Assembly (NCBI GenBank): GCA_902632605.1
Contig: CACPDB010000002.1
Coordinates: 1 to 64,000, forward strand
Length of the DNA stretch: 64,000 bases
Direction of reading: 5' to 3'
Origin: an uncultured SAR86 cluster bacterium
GTDB taxonomy: Bacteria > Pseudomonadota > Gammaproteobacteria > Magnimaribacterales > AG-339-G14
Below, in pieces: positions 21,400 to 30,452 of the stretch (its first letter is position 1; each line of letters begins with the position of its first letter). The position numbers and the translations under genes were made by a program. The notes under the pieces are model-generated. The model searched no databases, was not told the origin of the DNA, and was given only the letters and a program-made list of their open reading frames with translations.

Positions 21400-21918
21400 T
21401 TAGTAATCTATCTTATCGTCTACAGCATTTCCCTTGATTGGAATTAAAGCAGAGCGTTTGAAGGAAGCTACAACATCCCCATTTTGGTTCTTACCAATTG
21501 TTTTTACTGTAACAATGCCTGCATTTTTCCTTGATTTGGAAAGACGAGTTTCTAAAACTTCAGACTCTGCATAAAGAGTGTCGCCGACAAACAACGGGTG
21601 CGGAAGAACAATGTCGGTCCAACCAAGATTGGCTATGGCTTTTTGACTGATATCACTCACGCTCATGCCAACCATCACAGATACAGTGAAAGTGCTGTTT
21701 ACTAAATTTTTCCCAAATTCTGTTGCCTTACCATACTCCTTGTCAAAATGAAGGGGATGAGTATTCATGGTTAAAAGCGTGAACCAAGTATTGTCCGATT
21801 CGGTAATGGTTCTGCCAGGACGATGTTCGTATATATGACCTACTTCAAATTCTTCGAAATAACGTCCGAAGGATTCTCTAAATCTATTGTTTCCTAAATC
21901 TTTGCTGGACTTTGACAT
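21400..21918 (-). CDS. MaoC-like hydratase
   Basis: YFEEFEVGHIYEHRPGRTITESDNTWFTLLTMNTHPLHFD hot-dog fold MaoC signature. Confidence 0.92.
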   Translation of the reverse strand: MSKSSKDLGNNRFRESFGRYFEEFEVGHIYEHRPGRTITESDNTWFTLLTMNTHPLHFDKEYGKATEFGKNLVNSTFTVSVMVGMSVSDISQKAIANLGWTDIVLPHPLFVGDTLYAESEVLETRLSKSRKNAGIVTVKTIGKNQNGDVVASFKRSALIPIKGNAVDDKIDY

Positions 21919-22746
21919 CTAGTCCTCCTTTTCTTTATCTCCTAAAGATAATTTTAGACGCATCGCTTCTGCAATGGGCTCGTCGACCATTTTGCCGTCT
22001 ATTTTAACAGCTCCACCGTCCATCTTTTGGTATTCCTCAAGAACTTTTTTGGCTTCCTCTTTTTCTTCTTGGGTAGGTTCAAATGCATCATTGATAAAAT
22101 CGATTTGCGAAGGATGAATCGCTGCTTTTCCAGTAAAACCAAGGTTCTTCACTTTTTCAGCTTCCTCTTTAAGTCCTTCTTCATCATCGATATAGAAAAA
22201 TGGTGCATCAATGGTAAAGAGGTTGTACATAGCTGCGGCTAAAGCTACTTTATGCCGAGCATATAAGAGCGGTTCCCATGCTAATTTAGAACCCATACCT
22301 GCAGAAAAATCTGCCGCTCCAAAGAATAGACCGATGACTCCTTTAAAAGCTGCTATTTGTGTAACAGTATCGACTGCTCTTGGCGTCTCAATCAAAGGAA
22401 CTAGTTTATTTTCAAAAGCAATCATTGGAGCAAGCGTTGCTAAGAAATCAAAACTTTGTGTTTTAGGAAGAATGATAGCCTCAATTTGATCTTCAAAATC
22501 TGATAGTGCATCAATATCCTGTCTGCCATTTTCATTCATAGCGTCGTTGACTCTCACAAAAAGCGGTTTGGTAAAGACATTGCCTTTTTTTAAAAGGCCA
22601 ATCAATTCTTCACGTGCATCGATTTTTTTTTCTTCTGGACAACCATCTTCAAGATCGATAATTAGGGCACTTGCGTTGCTATTAAGACCTCGGTCCAAAC
22701 GATTAAGCGTATGACCTGGAATGAACAAGTTTGATTTGTATCTCAT
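21919..22746 (-). CDS. HpcH/HpaI/CitE family acyl-CoA lyase
   Basis: SNLFIPGHTLNRLDRGLNSNASALIIDLEDGCPEEKK, VPLIETPRAV, GKAAIHPSQIDFIN. Confidence 0.93.
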   Translation of the reverse strand: MRYKSNLFIPGHTLNRLDRGLNSNASALIIDLEDGCPEEKKIDAREELIGLLKKGNVFTKPLFVRVNDAMNENGRQDIDALSDFEDQIEAIILPKTQSFDFLATLAPMIAFENKLVPLIETPRAVDTVTQIAAFKGVIGLFFGAADFSAGMGSKLAWEPLLYARHKVALAAAMYNLFTIDAPFFYIDDEEGLKEEAEKVKNLGFTGKAAIHPSQIDFINDAFEPTQEEKEEAKKVLEEYQKMDGGAVKIDGKMVDEPIAEAMRLKLSLGDKEKED

Positions 22747-22747
22747 G

Positions 22748-23371
22748 TTATTTCCTTTCTAAGTTAATGAGGTAATCGACCACGTCCAAAAGTTCGGAAG
22801 TTCCAACTTGTCTTGAGGCTGATACTTTATATTTTCCATTGACGATAAAAGCAGGTACTCCTCGGATTTCATATTTGAGTCCGAAGGTATCAGCTCTACG
22901 GATTTTGTTCTGCATAGCAAAAGAATTAAACAAAGATTGGTACTGATCTTCTGCAATACCAAAGCTTGCAAAAAAAGGTTGTAACTCTCTTTCAGAAGTC
23001 ATCATACGCTGATTAGCGTGAATCGAGACAAAAGTATTTGAAATAATTTCAGGCTTTTTGAAAAATTCTGCAGCGTAAAATAATTTGGCATGCGTTTTAG
23101 CCATTTCATTCCAAGTAATAGGCGAACGCCAAAAATCTATATCCTCAGGAAGTTTCTTCTCCCAGTTATTGAGTTGATTTTCTAAACTGTAACAATGTCC
23201 ACAACCAAACCAGAAGAACTCAATGACTTCGATTTTTTTTGCATCTCGAGTAGCAATGGGTTCGGATAAAACCTGATAGTGCTTGCCTGGCTGATAATCT
23301 TCTGCAACCAGCGCTGAACTGATTGAGAAAATTAAGACTAGTAAAAGTTTTTTAATAGAGGCCTGAAACAT
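22748..23371 (-). CDS. dsbA: Thiol:disulfide interchange protein DsbA-like (start set at MFQASIKK)
   Basis: EFFWFGCGHCYSLE active site CGHC, cis-Pro RGVPAFIVNGKY, signal peptide. Confidence 0.92.
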   Translation of the reverse strand: MFQASIKKLLLVLIFSISSALVAEDYQPGKHYQVLSEPIATRDAKKIEVIEFFWFGCGHCYSLENQLNNWEKKLPEDIDFWRSPITWNEMAKTHAKLFYAAEFFKKPEIISNTFVSIHANQRMMTSERELQPFFASFGIAEDQYQSLFNSFAMQNKIRRADTFGLKYEIRGVPAFIVNGKYKVSASRQVGTSELLDVVDYLINLERK

Positions 23372-23990
23372 AATTGGCGACCGCTCTAATCTCTTCAATG
23401 GTGAGTCTTGTAGCTATCCCTTGCATAATTTTACCGTGTTCATCGATAGCTCTTTCTCCAGTTTGATAGGCAATCAAACTTGTGACTACATATTCGGCTT
23501 TCTGTCCACTAAGCATCGGGTATTGTGCTGACTCAAGGCCTTTACCAGCAGGACCATGACAACCAGTACATGCAGGTACTCCTGATTTTAGATTTCCTGC
23601 TCGATATATTTGTTGACCTAAAGCCAAATTAGCTTCGTCTGCCTGACTTACTTTGGTTTTTTGGCTGGCATAAAATGCAGACACATCTCTTAAATCATCA
23701 TCGGAATAGTCATTCAAAAGGCCTTTCATAACTGCGATGATACGTTCTTCATCCCTGATGTGTTCAAGTTGCTCAAAGAGGTAACTTTCTCTTTGCCCAG
23801 CTAAAGTTGGCCACTGTCCCACTACACTATTGCCATCAGCTCCATGGCAAGCGACACAAGTACCAACAAGTTTAGAGCCTTTTTCGGCATCGCCTTTTTT
23901 CATTGGTTTAGCCTCAGCCATTTCTCCAGATGCAGCAAAAACACTTAAAGAACTAACTAGAAGCGATAGAAGTAATAATTTTTTTGTCAT
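23352..23990 (-). CDS. Cytochrome c4-like diheme cytochrome
   Basis: Two heme motifs CVACHGADGNS and CTGCHGPAGKG, signal peptide. Confidence 0.93.
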   Translation of the reverse strand: MTKKLLLLSLLVSSLSVFAASGEMAEAKPMKKGDAEKGSKLVGTCVACHGADGNSVVGQWPTLAGQRESYLFEQLEHIRDEERIIAVMKGLLNDYSDDDLRDVSAFYASQKTKVSQADEANLALGQQIYRAGNLKSGVPACTGCHGPAGKGLESAQYPMLSGQKAEYVVTSLIAYQTGERAIDEHGKIMQGIATRLTIEEIRAVANYVSGLY

Positions 23991-24063
23991 TTATTCTTTA
24001 TTAGTGGGCTAAATGGTAAGCAATTATATACTATAGAATATTGTTTTTTCCGATTTTAGAAGA

Positions 24064-24672
24064 ATGAGTTATAAGTCAAAACCTTTGCCTCTGACCTTTG
24101 CTTGTGCAGCAACAGAAAGCAAACTTTTTCCCTCCGATGCGGGCAATGAAATAGCTCTTTGTGGTAGGTCAAATTCAGGTAAGTCTACCTTGATCAATGC
24201 ACTAGCCAACCATAAAAAACTCGCCAAAACTTCTAATACACCAGGAAGAACCCAATCCATCAATTTCTTTCATCTAGAAAATGATACGGGAAAAAAAATA
24301 GTTGATCTGCCAGGTTTCGGTTACGCCAAAGCCAGTAAGCAAGATCAAAATGCTTGGGCCAAACTGATTTTGAGTTATTTAGAGAAAAGAGCAGCCCTGA
24401 GCGATCTAATTTTAATAATGGATATGCGTCACCCTTTTCAAACTAAAGACCTAGAGTTTTTGAATCTTTGTGAATCACTGAACTTGCCCATACATTTGGT
24501 TCTAACCAAAGCCGATAAACTTAATAATAAAGAAACGCAAACCGCTCTCAAAGTTGTCTCGGAAAAAATGGCCACTTACCCTACCATAGTCGACTCGCTC
24601 GCGTTTTCAGCAACTAAAAAAATAGGTTTGGAAACTTTGTTAAATAAAATTAAACTGCTTTTAGAAGTTTAA
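24064..24672 (+). CDS. engB: Ribosome biogenesis GTP-binding protein EngB/YsxC
   Basis: GRSNSGKSTLINAL, TSNTPGRTQSINFF, DLPGFGYAKAS, LTKADKL. Confidence 0.95.
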   Translation: MSYKSKPLPLTFACAATESKLFPSDAGNEIALCGRSNSGKSTLINALANHKKLAKTSNTPGRTQSINFFHLENDTGKKIVDLPGFGYAKASKQDQNAWAKLILSYLEKRAALSDLILIMDMRHPFQTKDLEFLNLCESLNLPIHLVLTKADKLNNKETQTALKVVSEKMATYPTIVDSLAFSATKKIGLETLLNKIKLLLEV

Positions 24673-24673
24673 A

Positions 24674-24711
24674 CCCGTCAGCAGTTTTCAGGGGAGAGAA
24701 ATGCTGACGGG
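24674..24711. terminator. Stem-loop between convergent engB and polA
   Basis: CCCGTCAGCA (24674-24683) perfect 10 bp complement TGCTGACGGG (24702-24711); 18 nt loop; no strong T-run. Confidence 0.55.
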
Positions 24712-24785
24712 CCACAAGGATTATGTATTTCCTTATTTTTAGGAGAACGCTTTTTAGACTGAGGATGTTTGAAAAAGTTCTTTGC

Positions 24786-27491
24786 TTAATGGGCTTCGCC
24801 CCAATTGGAAGCCAAGCCACTTTCAACTTCCAAAGGTACTCTCAATTTCGCTGCATCTTGCATTATTTTTGCAACTTCTTGTTCGACTTTAGAAGCATCT
24901 TGATCTTTGACCTCTAAAATCACTTCATCGTGAACTTGCATGATCATCCGAGCATCAACTTTTTCTTTAGCTAGCCACTCATAAATTTCAATCATCGCAA
25001 TTTTCATGATGTCAGCAGCAGTTCCTTGCATGGGAGCATTGATTGCTGCTCGCTCAGCTGCCATACGACTGCGACCGCTGTGGATTCCAGGTAAATAAAG
25101 TCTTCTGCCAAAGAAGGTTTCAACATAACCTTTCTCTTTGGCTAGCTCCTTGGTGCGTTCCATATAAATTTTTACGCCAGGGTATTTGTGAAAATATGAA
25201 TCAATGTAATCAGCAGCTAAAGGTCTGGAAATATTCAAAGCTTTGCTCAAACCAAAGGCCGACATGCCATAGATTAAACCGAAGTTGATCGCTTTAGCGC
25301 CGCGACGTTGTTCTGCAGTTACCTCTTCACCGGGTTCAGCAAAGACCTCTGCCGCTGTAACAGAATGAATGTCTTCGCCATTTTCAAATGCCGTAATCAG
25401 ACCTTTGTCTTCGGAAAGATGCGCCATGATGCGTAATTCAATTTGCGAATAGTCAACTGCTAGCAATTGATAGCCCTTTGGCGCAACAAAAGCCGTTCTG
25501 ATAAGTCTACCCTCATCGGTTTTGATAGGGATGTTTTGTAAATTTGGATCAGCAGATGACAATCTCCCAGTTGAAGTCACTGCTTGATGAAAAGAAGTAT
25601 GCACACGACCCGTCTTTTTCGATATTTGTTGGGGCAGACTATCGGTATAAGTACTTTTCAATTTTGCCAAAGTACGATGTTCCAATAGGATTTTTGGTAA
25701 TTCATAATGATTGGCTAATTCTTGTAAAACCGACTCATCGGTAGACGGTTGACCGCCAGGAGTTTTTTTCACGACCGGAAGTTCCATTTCATCAAAGAAA
25801 ATTGCTCTTAAATCTTTGGTAGAAGCCAAGTTGAATTCTTTTCCCGCTTCTCGGTAAGCTTGTTCTTCAAGCCCACTGATCCGTTGTCCTAAATTATTGG
25901 ATTGAACTTTCAAAGCCTCTTCGTTTACTAGAGTCCCAGCTTGTTCCATATCGGAAAGCACCGGCACCAAAGGCAATTCAATTTCGTGCAAAACTTTTTC
26001 CAAAGAAGGCGTCTTTGCTAAAGCTGGTTTCAAATGGGAATAGCAACGGAAAGTGATATCTGCATCTTCTGCTGCATAGTCACTCGCTTTCTCCAAAGGT
26101 ATCTGATTGAAAGTAAGTTGTTTGACGCCCTTACCAGCAACGTCTTCAAAAGTTGTGGTTTTGACATTTAAATAATGACTCGCCATGGCATCTAAATTAT
26201 GACGGGTCGCAGTTGGATCGTAGACGTAAGACATCAACATGGTGTCGTTTTCAATGGCATTCAAATGAATGTCGTAATTTGCTAAAACATTGCGATCAAA
26301 TTTTAAGTGTTGACCGATCAAAGGAGTCTTTTCAATGATAGGTTTGAGTTTTTTTAAAACCTCGTCTCGATCGAGCTGCTTTGGCGCACCTTCGTAATCG
26401 TGACCTACCGGGATGTAGTATGCATTCTCTTCGTCTGTTGCAACTGATAAGCCCACTAAATTGGCTTGGGTAAAATCCAAGGAGTCTGTTTCGGTATCAA
26501 AAGCCAAGACTTTGGCTTTTTTCAATTGCTTAATGAGATCATCCAAATCTTTTTTACTCAGAATGGCGCGGTAATTGTCTTTTGAAGCAGAGCCATTGGA
26601 ACTAGTTATTGAAGTTTTTTTTGTTTCGGCGCTTTTTAATAGGGTCTTAAATTCCAGTTCGGTAAATAGCTTGTGCAACTTGGCTTGATTGGTTTCTCCT
26701 ACTGCCAAGTCCTCAATCCCAAAATCCAATGCGACATCTTTTTTAATGGTGGTTAATTGTTGCGAAAGTTTGAGTTGCTCAATGCCTTCGCGTAAGTATT
26801 CGCCAACTTTACCGGTAATTTCTTCCGCTTTTTCAATGATGGTTTCAACCGTTCCATATTTGCTTAACCAGTTCACGGCAGTTTTGGGACCGACTTTATT
26901 TACCCCTGGAATGTTATCCGAAGTATCCCCGACAAGTGCCAAGTAATCGATGATTTGTTCTGGGGTTACGCCAAACTTTTTCTCTACCCCTTTTTGATCG
27001 AGAACTTCGTTGGTCATGGTATTCACCAATTTGATATTTTTAGTTACGAGTTGTGCCAAATCTTTGTCGCCAGTGGAAATTACTGTCGAAATTCCTTTTT
27101 CTTCTGCTTGCTTGGCAAGCGTGCCAATCACATCATCAGCCTCAACGTTATCGACTACAAAAATCTTGATGCCAAGAGCCTCAACAATGTCGTAAATGGG
27201 TTGAATTTGCGGACGCAAATCATCTGGCATCGGCGGTCGATTGGCTTTGTATTCTTTATACATATCGTGGCGAAAAGTATCGCCTTTGGCATCGAAGATC
27301 ATCCCAATGGGTGAATTTGGATGGTCTTCTAAGATACGCATCACCATGGTGGTTACTCCTCTTACCGCACCAGTTGGCTGACCAGAGGAAGTCGTTAGGG
27401 GCGGTAAAGCATGGTAGGCACGATACACATAAGAAGACCCATCGATGAGAATGACGGAGTCGGTATCTGCTGCGCTTTCTGGTTTTGCCAT
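24786..27491 (-). CDS. polA: DNA polymerase I (5'-3' exo, 3'-5' exo and polymerase regions)
   Basis: LIDGSSYVYRAYHALPPL, FDTETDSLDF, DYSQIELRIMAHLS, RRGAKAINFGLIYGMSAFGL, MQVHDEVILEV. Confidence 0.98.
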   Translation of the reverse strand: MAKPESAADTDSVILIDGSSYVYRAYHALPPLTTSSGQPTGAVRGVTTMVMRILEDHPNSPIGMIFDAKGDTFRHDMYKEYKANRPPMPDDLRPQIQPIYDIVEALGIKIFVVDNVEADDVIGTLAKQAEEKGISTVISTGDKDLAQLVTKNIKLVNTMTNEVLDQKGVEKKFGVTPEQIIDYLALVGDTSDNIPGVNKVGPKTAVNWLSKYGTVETIIEKAEEITGKVGEYLREGIEQLKLSQQLTTIKKDVALDFGIEDLAVGETNQAKLHKLFTELEFKTLLKSAETKKTSITSSNGSASKDNYRAILSKKDLDDLIKQLKKAKVLAFDTETDSLDFTQANLVGLSVATDEENAYYIPVGHDYEGAPKQLDRDEVLKKLKPIIEKTPLIGQHLKFDRNVLANYDIHLNAIENDTMLMSYVYDPTATRHNLDAMASHYLNVKTTTFEDVAGKGVKQLTFNQIPLEKASDYAAEDADITFRCYSHLKPALAKTPSLEKVLHEIELPLVPVLSDMEQAGTLVNEEALKVQSNNLGQRISGLEEQAYREAGKEFNLASTKDLRAIFFDEMELPVVKKTPGGQPSTDESVLQELANHYELPKILLEHRTLAKLKSTYTDSLPQQISKKTGRVHTSFHQAVTSTGRLSSADPNLQNIPIKTDEGRLIRTAFVAPKGYQLLAVDYSQIELRIMAHLSEDKGLITAFENGEDIHSVTAAEVFAEPGEEVTAEQRRGAKAINFGLIYGMSAFGLSKALNISRPLAADYIDSYFHKYPGVKIYMERTKELAKEKGYVETFFGRRLYLPGIHSGRSRMAAERAAINAPMQGTAADIMKIAMIEIYEWLAKEKVDARMIMQVHDEVILEVKDQDASKVEQEVAKIMQDAAKLRVPLEVESGLASNWGEAH

Positions 27492-27526
27492 AAAATTTTT
27501 TACCTAAATTTCGTTATACTTATACC

Positions 27527-28012
27527 ATGAATTTGCTGCAAGAAACGCGTGTTGTTTTAACTTTAATTCTGCTCGCTTGCATCGGTTTAATTGTCACTGC
27601 ATTTTACATGGAATACCAACTTGGGCTTGAACCCTGTCCCATGTGTATCGTGCAAAGAGTCGCCGTTGCGTTAGCTGGGGCTGCGGCACTGGTTGGCATA
27701 ATTCATAACAAATTAGACAAATTCTATTTGGGACTCACCGCTTTTTTTAGTGCTGCTGGTGGCGCTTCTGCCATCAGACATTTGTATCTGCAATCATTAC
27801 CGCCAGATCGTGTCCCGTCTTGCGGACCTGACTTAAATTATCTGCTGGATAACAATTTTGTCTCTGATGCATTGATTCAATTGTTTATAGGGGATGGCAA
27901 TTGCGCTGAAGTGATGTGGAGTCTCTTAGGCATATCCATTCCAGGCTGGGTACTGATTTGTTGTGCTGGGATATTTCTCTTGTCTCTACGCCAATTAAAT
28001 TTAAGAGGCTAA
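27527..28012 (+). CDS. dsbB: Disulfide bond formation protein DsbB
   Basis: YMEYQLGLEPCPMCIVQRVAV, multiple TM, SCGPDLNYLL. Confidence 0.93.
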   Translation: MNLLQETRVVLTLILLACIGLIVTAFYMEYQLGLEPCPMCIVQRVAVALAGAAALVGIIHNKLDKFYLGLTAFFSAAGGASAIRHLYLQSLPPDRVPSCGPDLNYLLDNNFVSDALIQLFIGDGNCAEVMWSLLGISIPGWVLICCAGIFLLSLRQLNLRG

Positions 28013-28076
28013 TACAAATTTTTTTCTAGAGACGAAATAAGAGTTATTTAAAAAAATGGATTAATTTGAATTCTTT

Positions 28077-28247
28077 TTATTTATCGCTTTCTTTATCTGA
28101 TTCAGATTTTAGTGCAGCTTTCAAATCTTGTTGAGCTTTTTCTAAGTCTTTAAGGTCCTTTTTTCCTTTGTCAGTACTGTAATACCAAACGAGCGCAGCT
28201 ATACATAGAGGAATTGCAATTAAAATAGCAAGAAGATCTTCATTCAT
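28077..28247 (-). CDS. Small single-TM protein (56 aa, not in ORF track), probably co-transcribed with upstream KAP NTPase
   Basis: MNEDLLAILIAIPLCIAALVWYYSTDKGKKDLKDLEKAQQDLKAALKSESDKESDK; starts 10 bp after KAP stop. Confidence 0.65.
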   Translation of the reverse strand: MNEDLLAILIAIPLCIAALVWYYSTDKGKKDLKDLEKAQQDLKAALKSESDKESDK

Positions 28248-28256
28248 ATTTTTAAA

Positions 28257-30404
28257 TTATGACATGGATAAGGACGCTGTTTTGAAATCTTCGATGATAA
28301 AAACATTATCTTCATGATTAAAGTTTTGTATAAAGTCATGCGCTTTTTTAAATTCTTCTGAGTCTTGAGGCTTATTATAAAAATCATGCTCGATTTCTTT
28401 TAATTTTTTTGACGTAAGTATTTCATCAGCATAATTTTTTCTAGCATCTAGACTGTATTCAACAACAAACCTAAAAAAATCGTCATCCCAATCTAACAAC
28501 CTATGCCATGCGCCAGAACATAAATCAGGAGCTGCAGCTCCTGGTAAAACTATTTCTCTTGGGTCTAGGCTCTTTACTCTGTAGCTTTTTTTGTATTGAT
28601 GGAACTTAAACCTAGGATTTGATAATTTAGATTCTAAATTTTTGAAGTAAGGAGGTTGATTACCAAATTTAGGATGTTTTGTCAGTTCAACACCCATTCC
28701 CCAATTCCTAGGGTCATTTAAATCTTCTTCCTTATCATAGAGCCAAAATCCAAAACTAACAGTTTTTTTCTTTTTATACTTAATAGTTAACATTCCAGAG
28801 TAATGAATAGTAATCTCTGCATCAGGATTTTCGACAGCATCTACTGCTTTGTATTCATTTTTTAAGATATCAACAAAGTTTTTAATTTTTTGAATGGGTT
28901 CATCAGGTATTTTTAAATCCACAATTTTTAATTTATTGGACATATCCTCTGTCTTACGTTGAATCCAATCATCAATGCCCTGATTGAAATGAGGTTTGTA
29001 AGAACCTTTTGCAGGTCTTACGTTTGGATTTTCCTTTGAAGTAATACTGGTAATTGCAGATTGTCCTAGAGCATTTGATATTAATTCTGTAAGGACATCT
29101 TTTTTACTTCCAAATTCTTCAATTAAGACTGATAAAAATCTTGAAATATCTGTTGTTTTGGCTCTTGCTCTGGGATTCAAATAACATATTTTAAATAAAA
29201 TCTTCTCCCACGACTCATCAAAGTCTTCTCCTTGTTTAGTAGCTTGTTCAAAATTAGATTGGAAATTTTCTTCCAGCATTTCTTTTCCTTGAGTAATTTT
29301 AAAAGCTATGTCTTCATCCCATTTTTGAAAATCAGGATAATCTGAAAGCAAATCATAAACTTCTGGATGGGCAGTTTGCAGACATACCATGGCAAACATA
29401 ACGGTTGCTCCATCTTTATCATTAAGAAAATTAGAATCTAAATCATCGGATAAATTATTGAAGATTTTTATCAAAGACAAAGAGTTTATAAGTCTTTTTA
29501 TTGATCTTGGATTACCTGTAATTGATAACTCAACAAAAGTTCTAATTAATTCTTCATCCAAACTTTCCTCTCCGGAATAAAAACCTATAGCTGAAAGTAA
29601 TTCAAGAACATAGTTCCCAATATCATAGTTAGACATTGGCATTTTGAAAGGAAGTTGAATAATCTTGTCAAAAAAAGCTCTGAACTCCCATTCATTTTCA
29701 GGCGTTTGTTTACCAAATTTTGCCTCCAATCCTTTAACAACAACTTGATAATCGATCGCTAATAAAAAAATACAATCTTGAATGTTGAAAATATTTTTTA
29801 AAAGCTCAAGAATTCTTACTGCATCTGGAGGGTCTATTCGATCTAAATCATCAACGTAAATTACAAATTTATCAAATGGATTAGTATCAAGGGCCTTAAT
29901 TTCGTTTGTTAGTTTTTTTAACTCTTCTCTTAATTGTTTGATTGAATTTTCATGTTGATCAAACATATCATCTGCTATATCTTTTCCTGCCGCACCCAAG
30001 GCTACGGCTCCCCCTATCCTTGCGGCTCCTCTTGCTAATTTGTTAATTCCGCTTGAAAGCTTTTCTACTCTTGTCTTTTTGTCATCTGAAGAAACTAGCT
30101 CAGAAATAATTTCATTTATTATCTTTATAAGACATTCCTCTGGAGAACATAATAATGAATGTTCCCAAGCGTTTATCCAGATTTGTTTGTATCTAACGGA
30201 ATCATCGTTTATGTCTCTTTTCTCCAATCCACTCCAAATTTGATTCAGCATAGAAGTTTTTCCACTACCCCATTCTCCTTGAATTCCAATTGTCATTGGT
30301 GTTGCGGTATTTTCAATAAAATTTAATAGGGAAAGTGTGTAGTTACTGATACTAAGTGAGTCTTCTCCATTTATTTCTAAAGCTTGATCAACTATTCCTG
30401 TCAT
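28257..30404 (-). CDS. KAP family P-loop NTPase (start at MTGIVDQALE preferred)
   Basis: Walker A GIQGEWGSGKTSML; WINAWEHS; Walker B FVIYVDDLDRIDP; FDKIIQLPF; GNPRSIKRLINSL; Gly/Ala-rich insertion between Walker motifs. Confidence 0.92.
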   Translation of the reverse strand: MTGIVDQALEINGEDSLSISNYTLSLLNFIENTATPMTIGIQGEWGSGKTSMLNQIWSGLEKRDINDDSVRYKQIWINAWEHSLLCSPEECLIKIINEIISELVSSDDKKTRVEKLSSGINKLARGAARIGGAVALGAAGKDIADDMFDQHENSIKQLREELKKLTNEIKALDTNPFDKFVIYVDDLDRIDPPDAVRILELLKNIFNIQDCIFLLAIDYQVVVKGLEAKFGKQTPENEWEFRAFFDKIIQLPFKMPMSNYDIGNYVLELLSAIGFYSGEESLDEELIRTFVELSITGNPRSIKRLINSLSLIKIFNNLSDDLDSNFLNDKDGATVMFAMVCLQTAHPEVYDLLSDYPDFQKWDEDIAFKITQGKEMLEENFQSNFEQATKQGEDFDESWEKILFKICYLNPRARAKTTDISRFLSVLIEEFGSKKDVLTELISNALGQSAITSITSKENPNVRPAKGSYKPHFNQGIDDWIQRKTEDMSNKLKIVDLKIPDEPIQKIKNFVDILKNEYKAVDAVENPDAEITIHYSGMLTIKYKKKKTVSFGFWLYDKEEDLNDPRNWGMGVELTKHPKFGNQPPYFKNLESKLSNPRFKFHQYKKSYRVKSLDPREIVLPGAAAPDLCSGAWHRLLDWDDDFFRFVVEYSLDARKNYADEILTSKKLKEIEHDFYNKPQDSEEFKKAHDFIQNFNHEDNVFIIEDFKTASLSMS

Positions 30405-30452
30405 TATTAAAACCTCTTTCAAAAAAACTTTATTTATTACTATAATAAATTA

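Noticed and set aside
26955-27314. 119 aa plus-strand ORF and overlapping small ORFs inside polA
   Set aside because: Antisense to the conserved polA 5' exonuclease region; no RBS or family signature.
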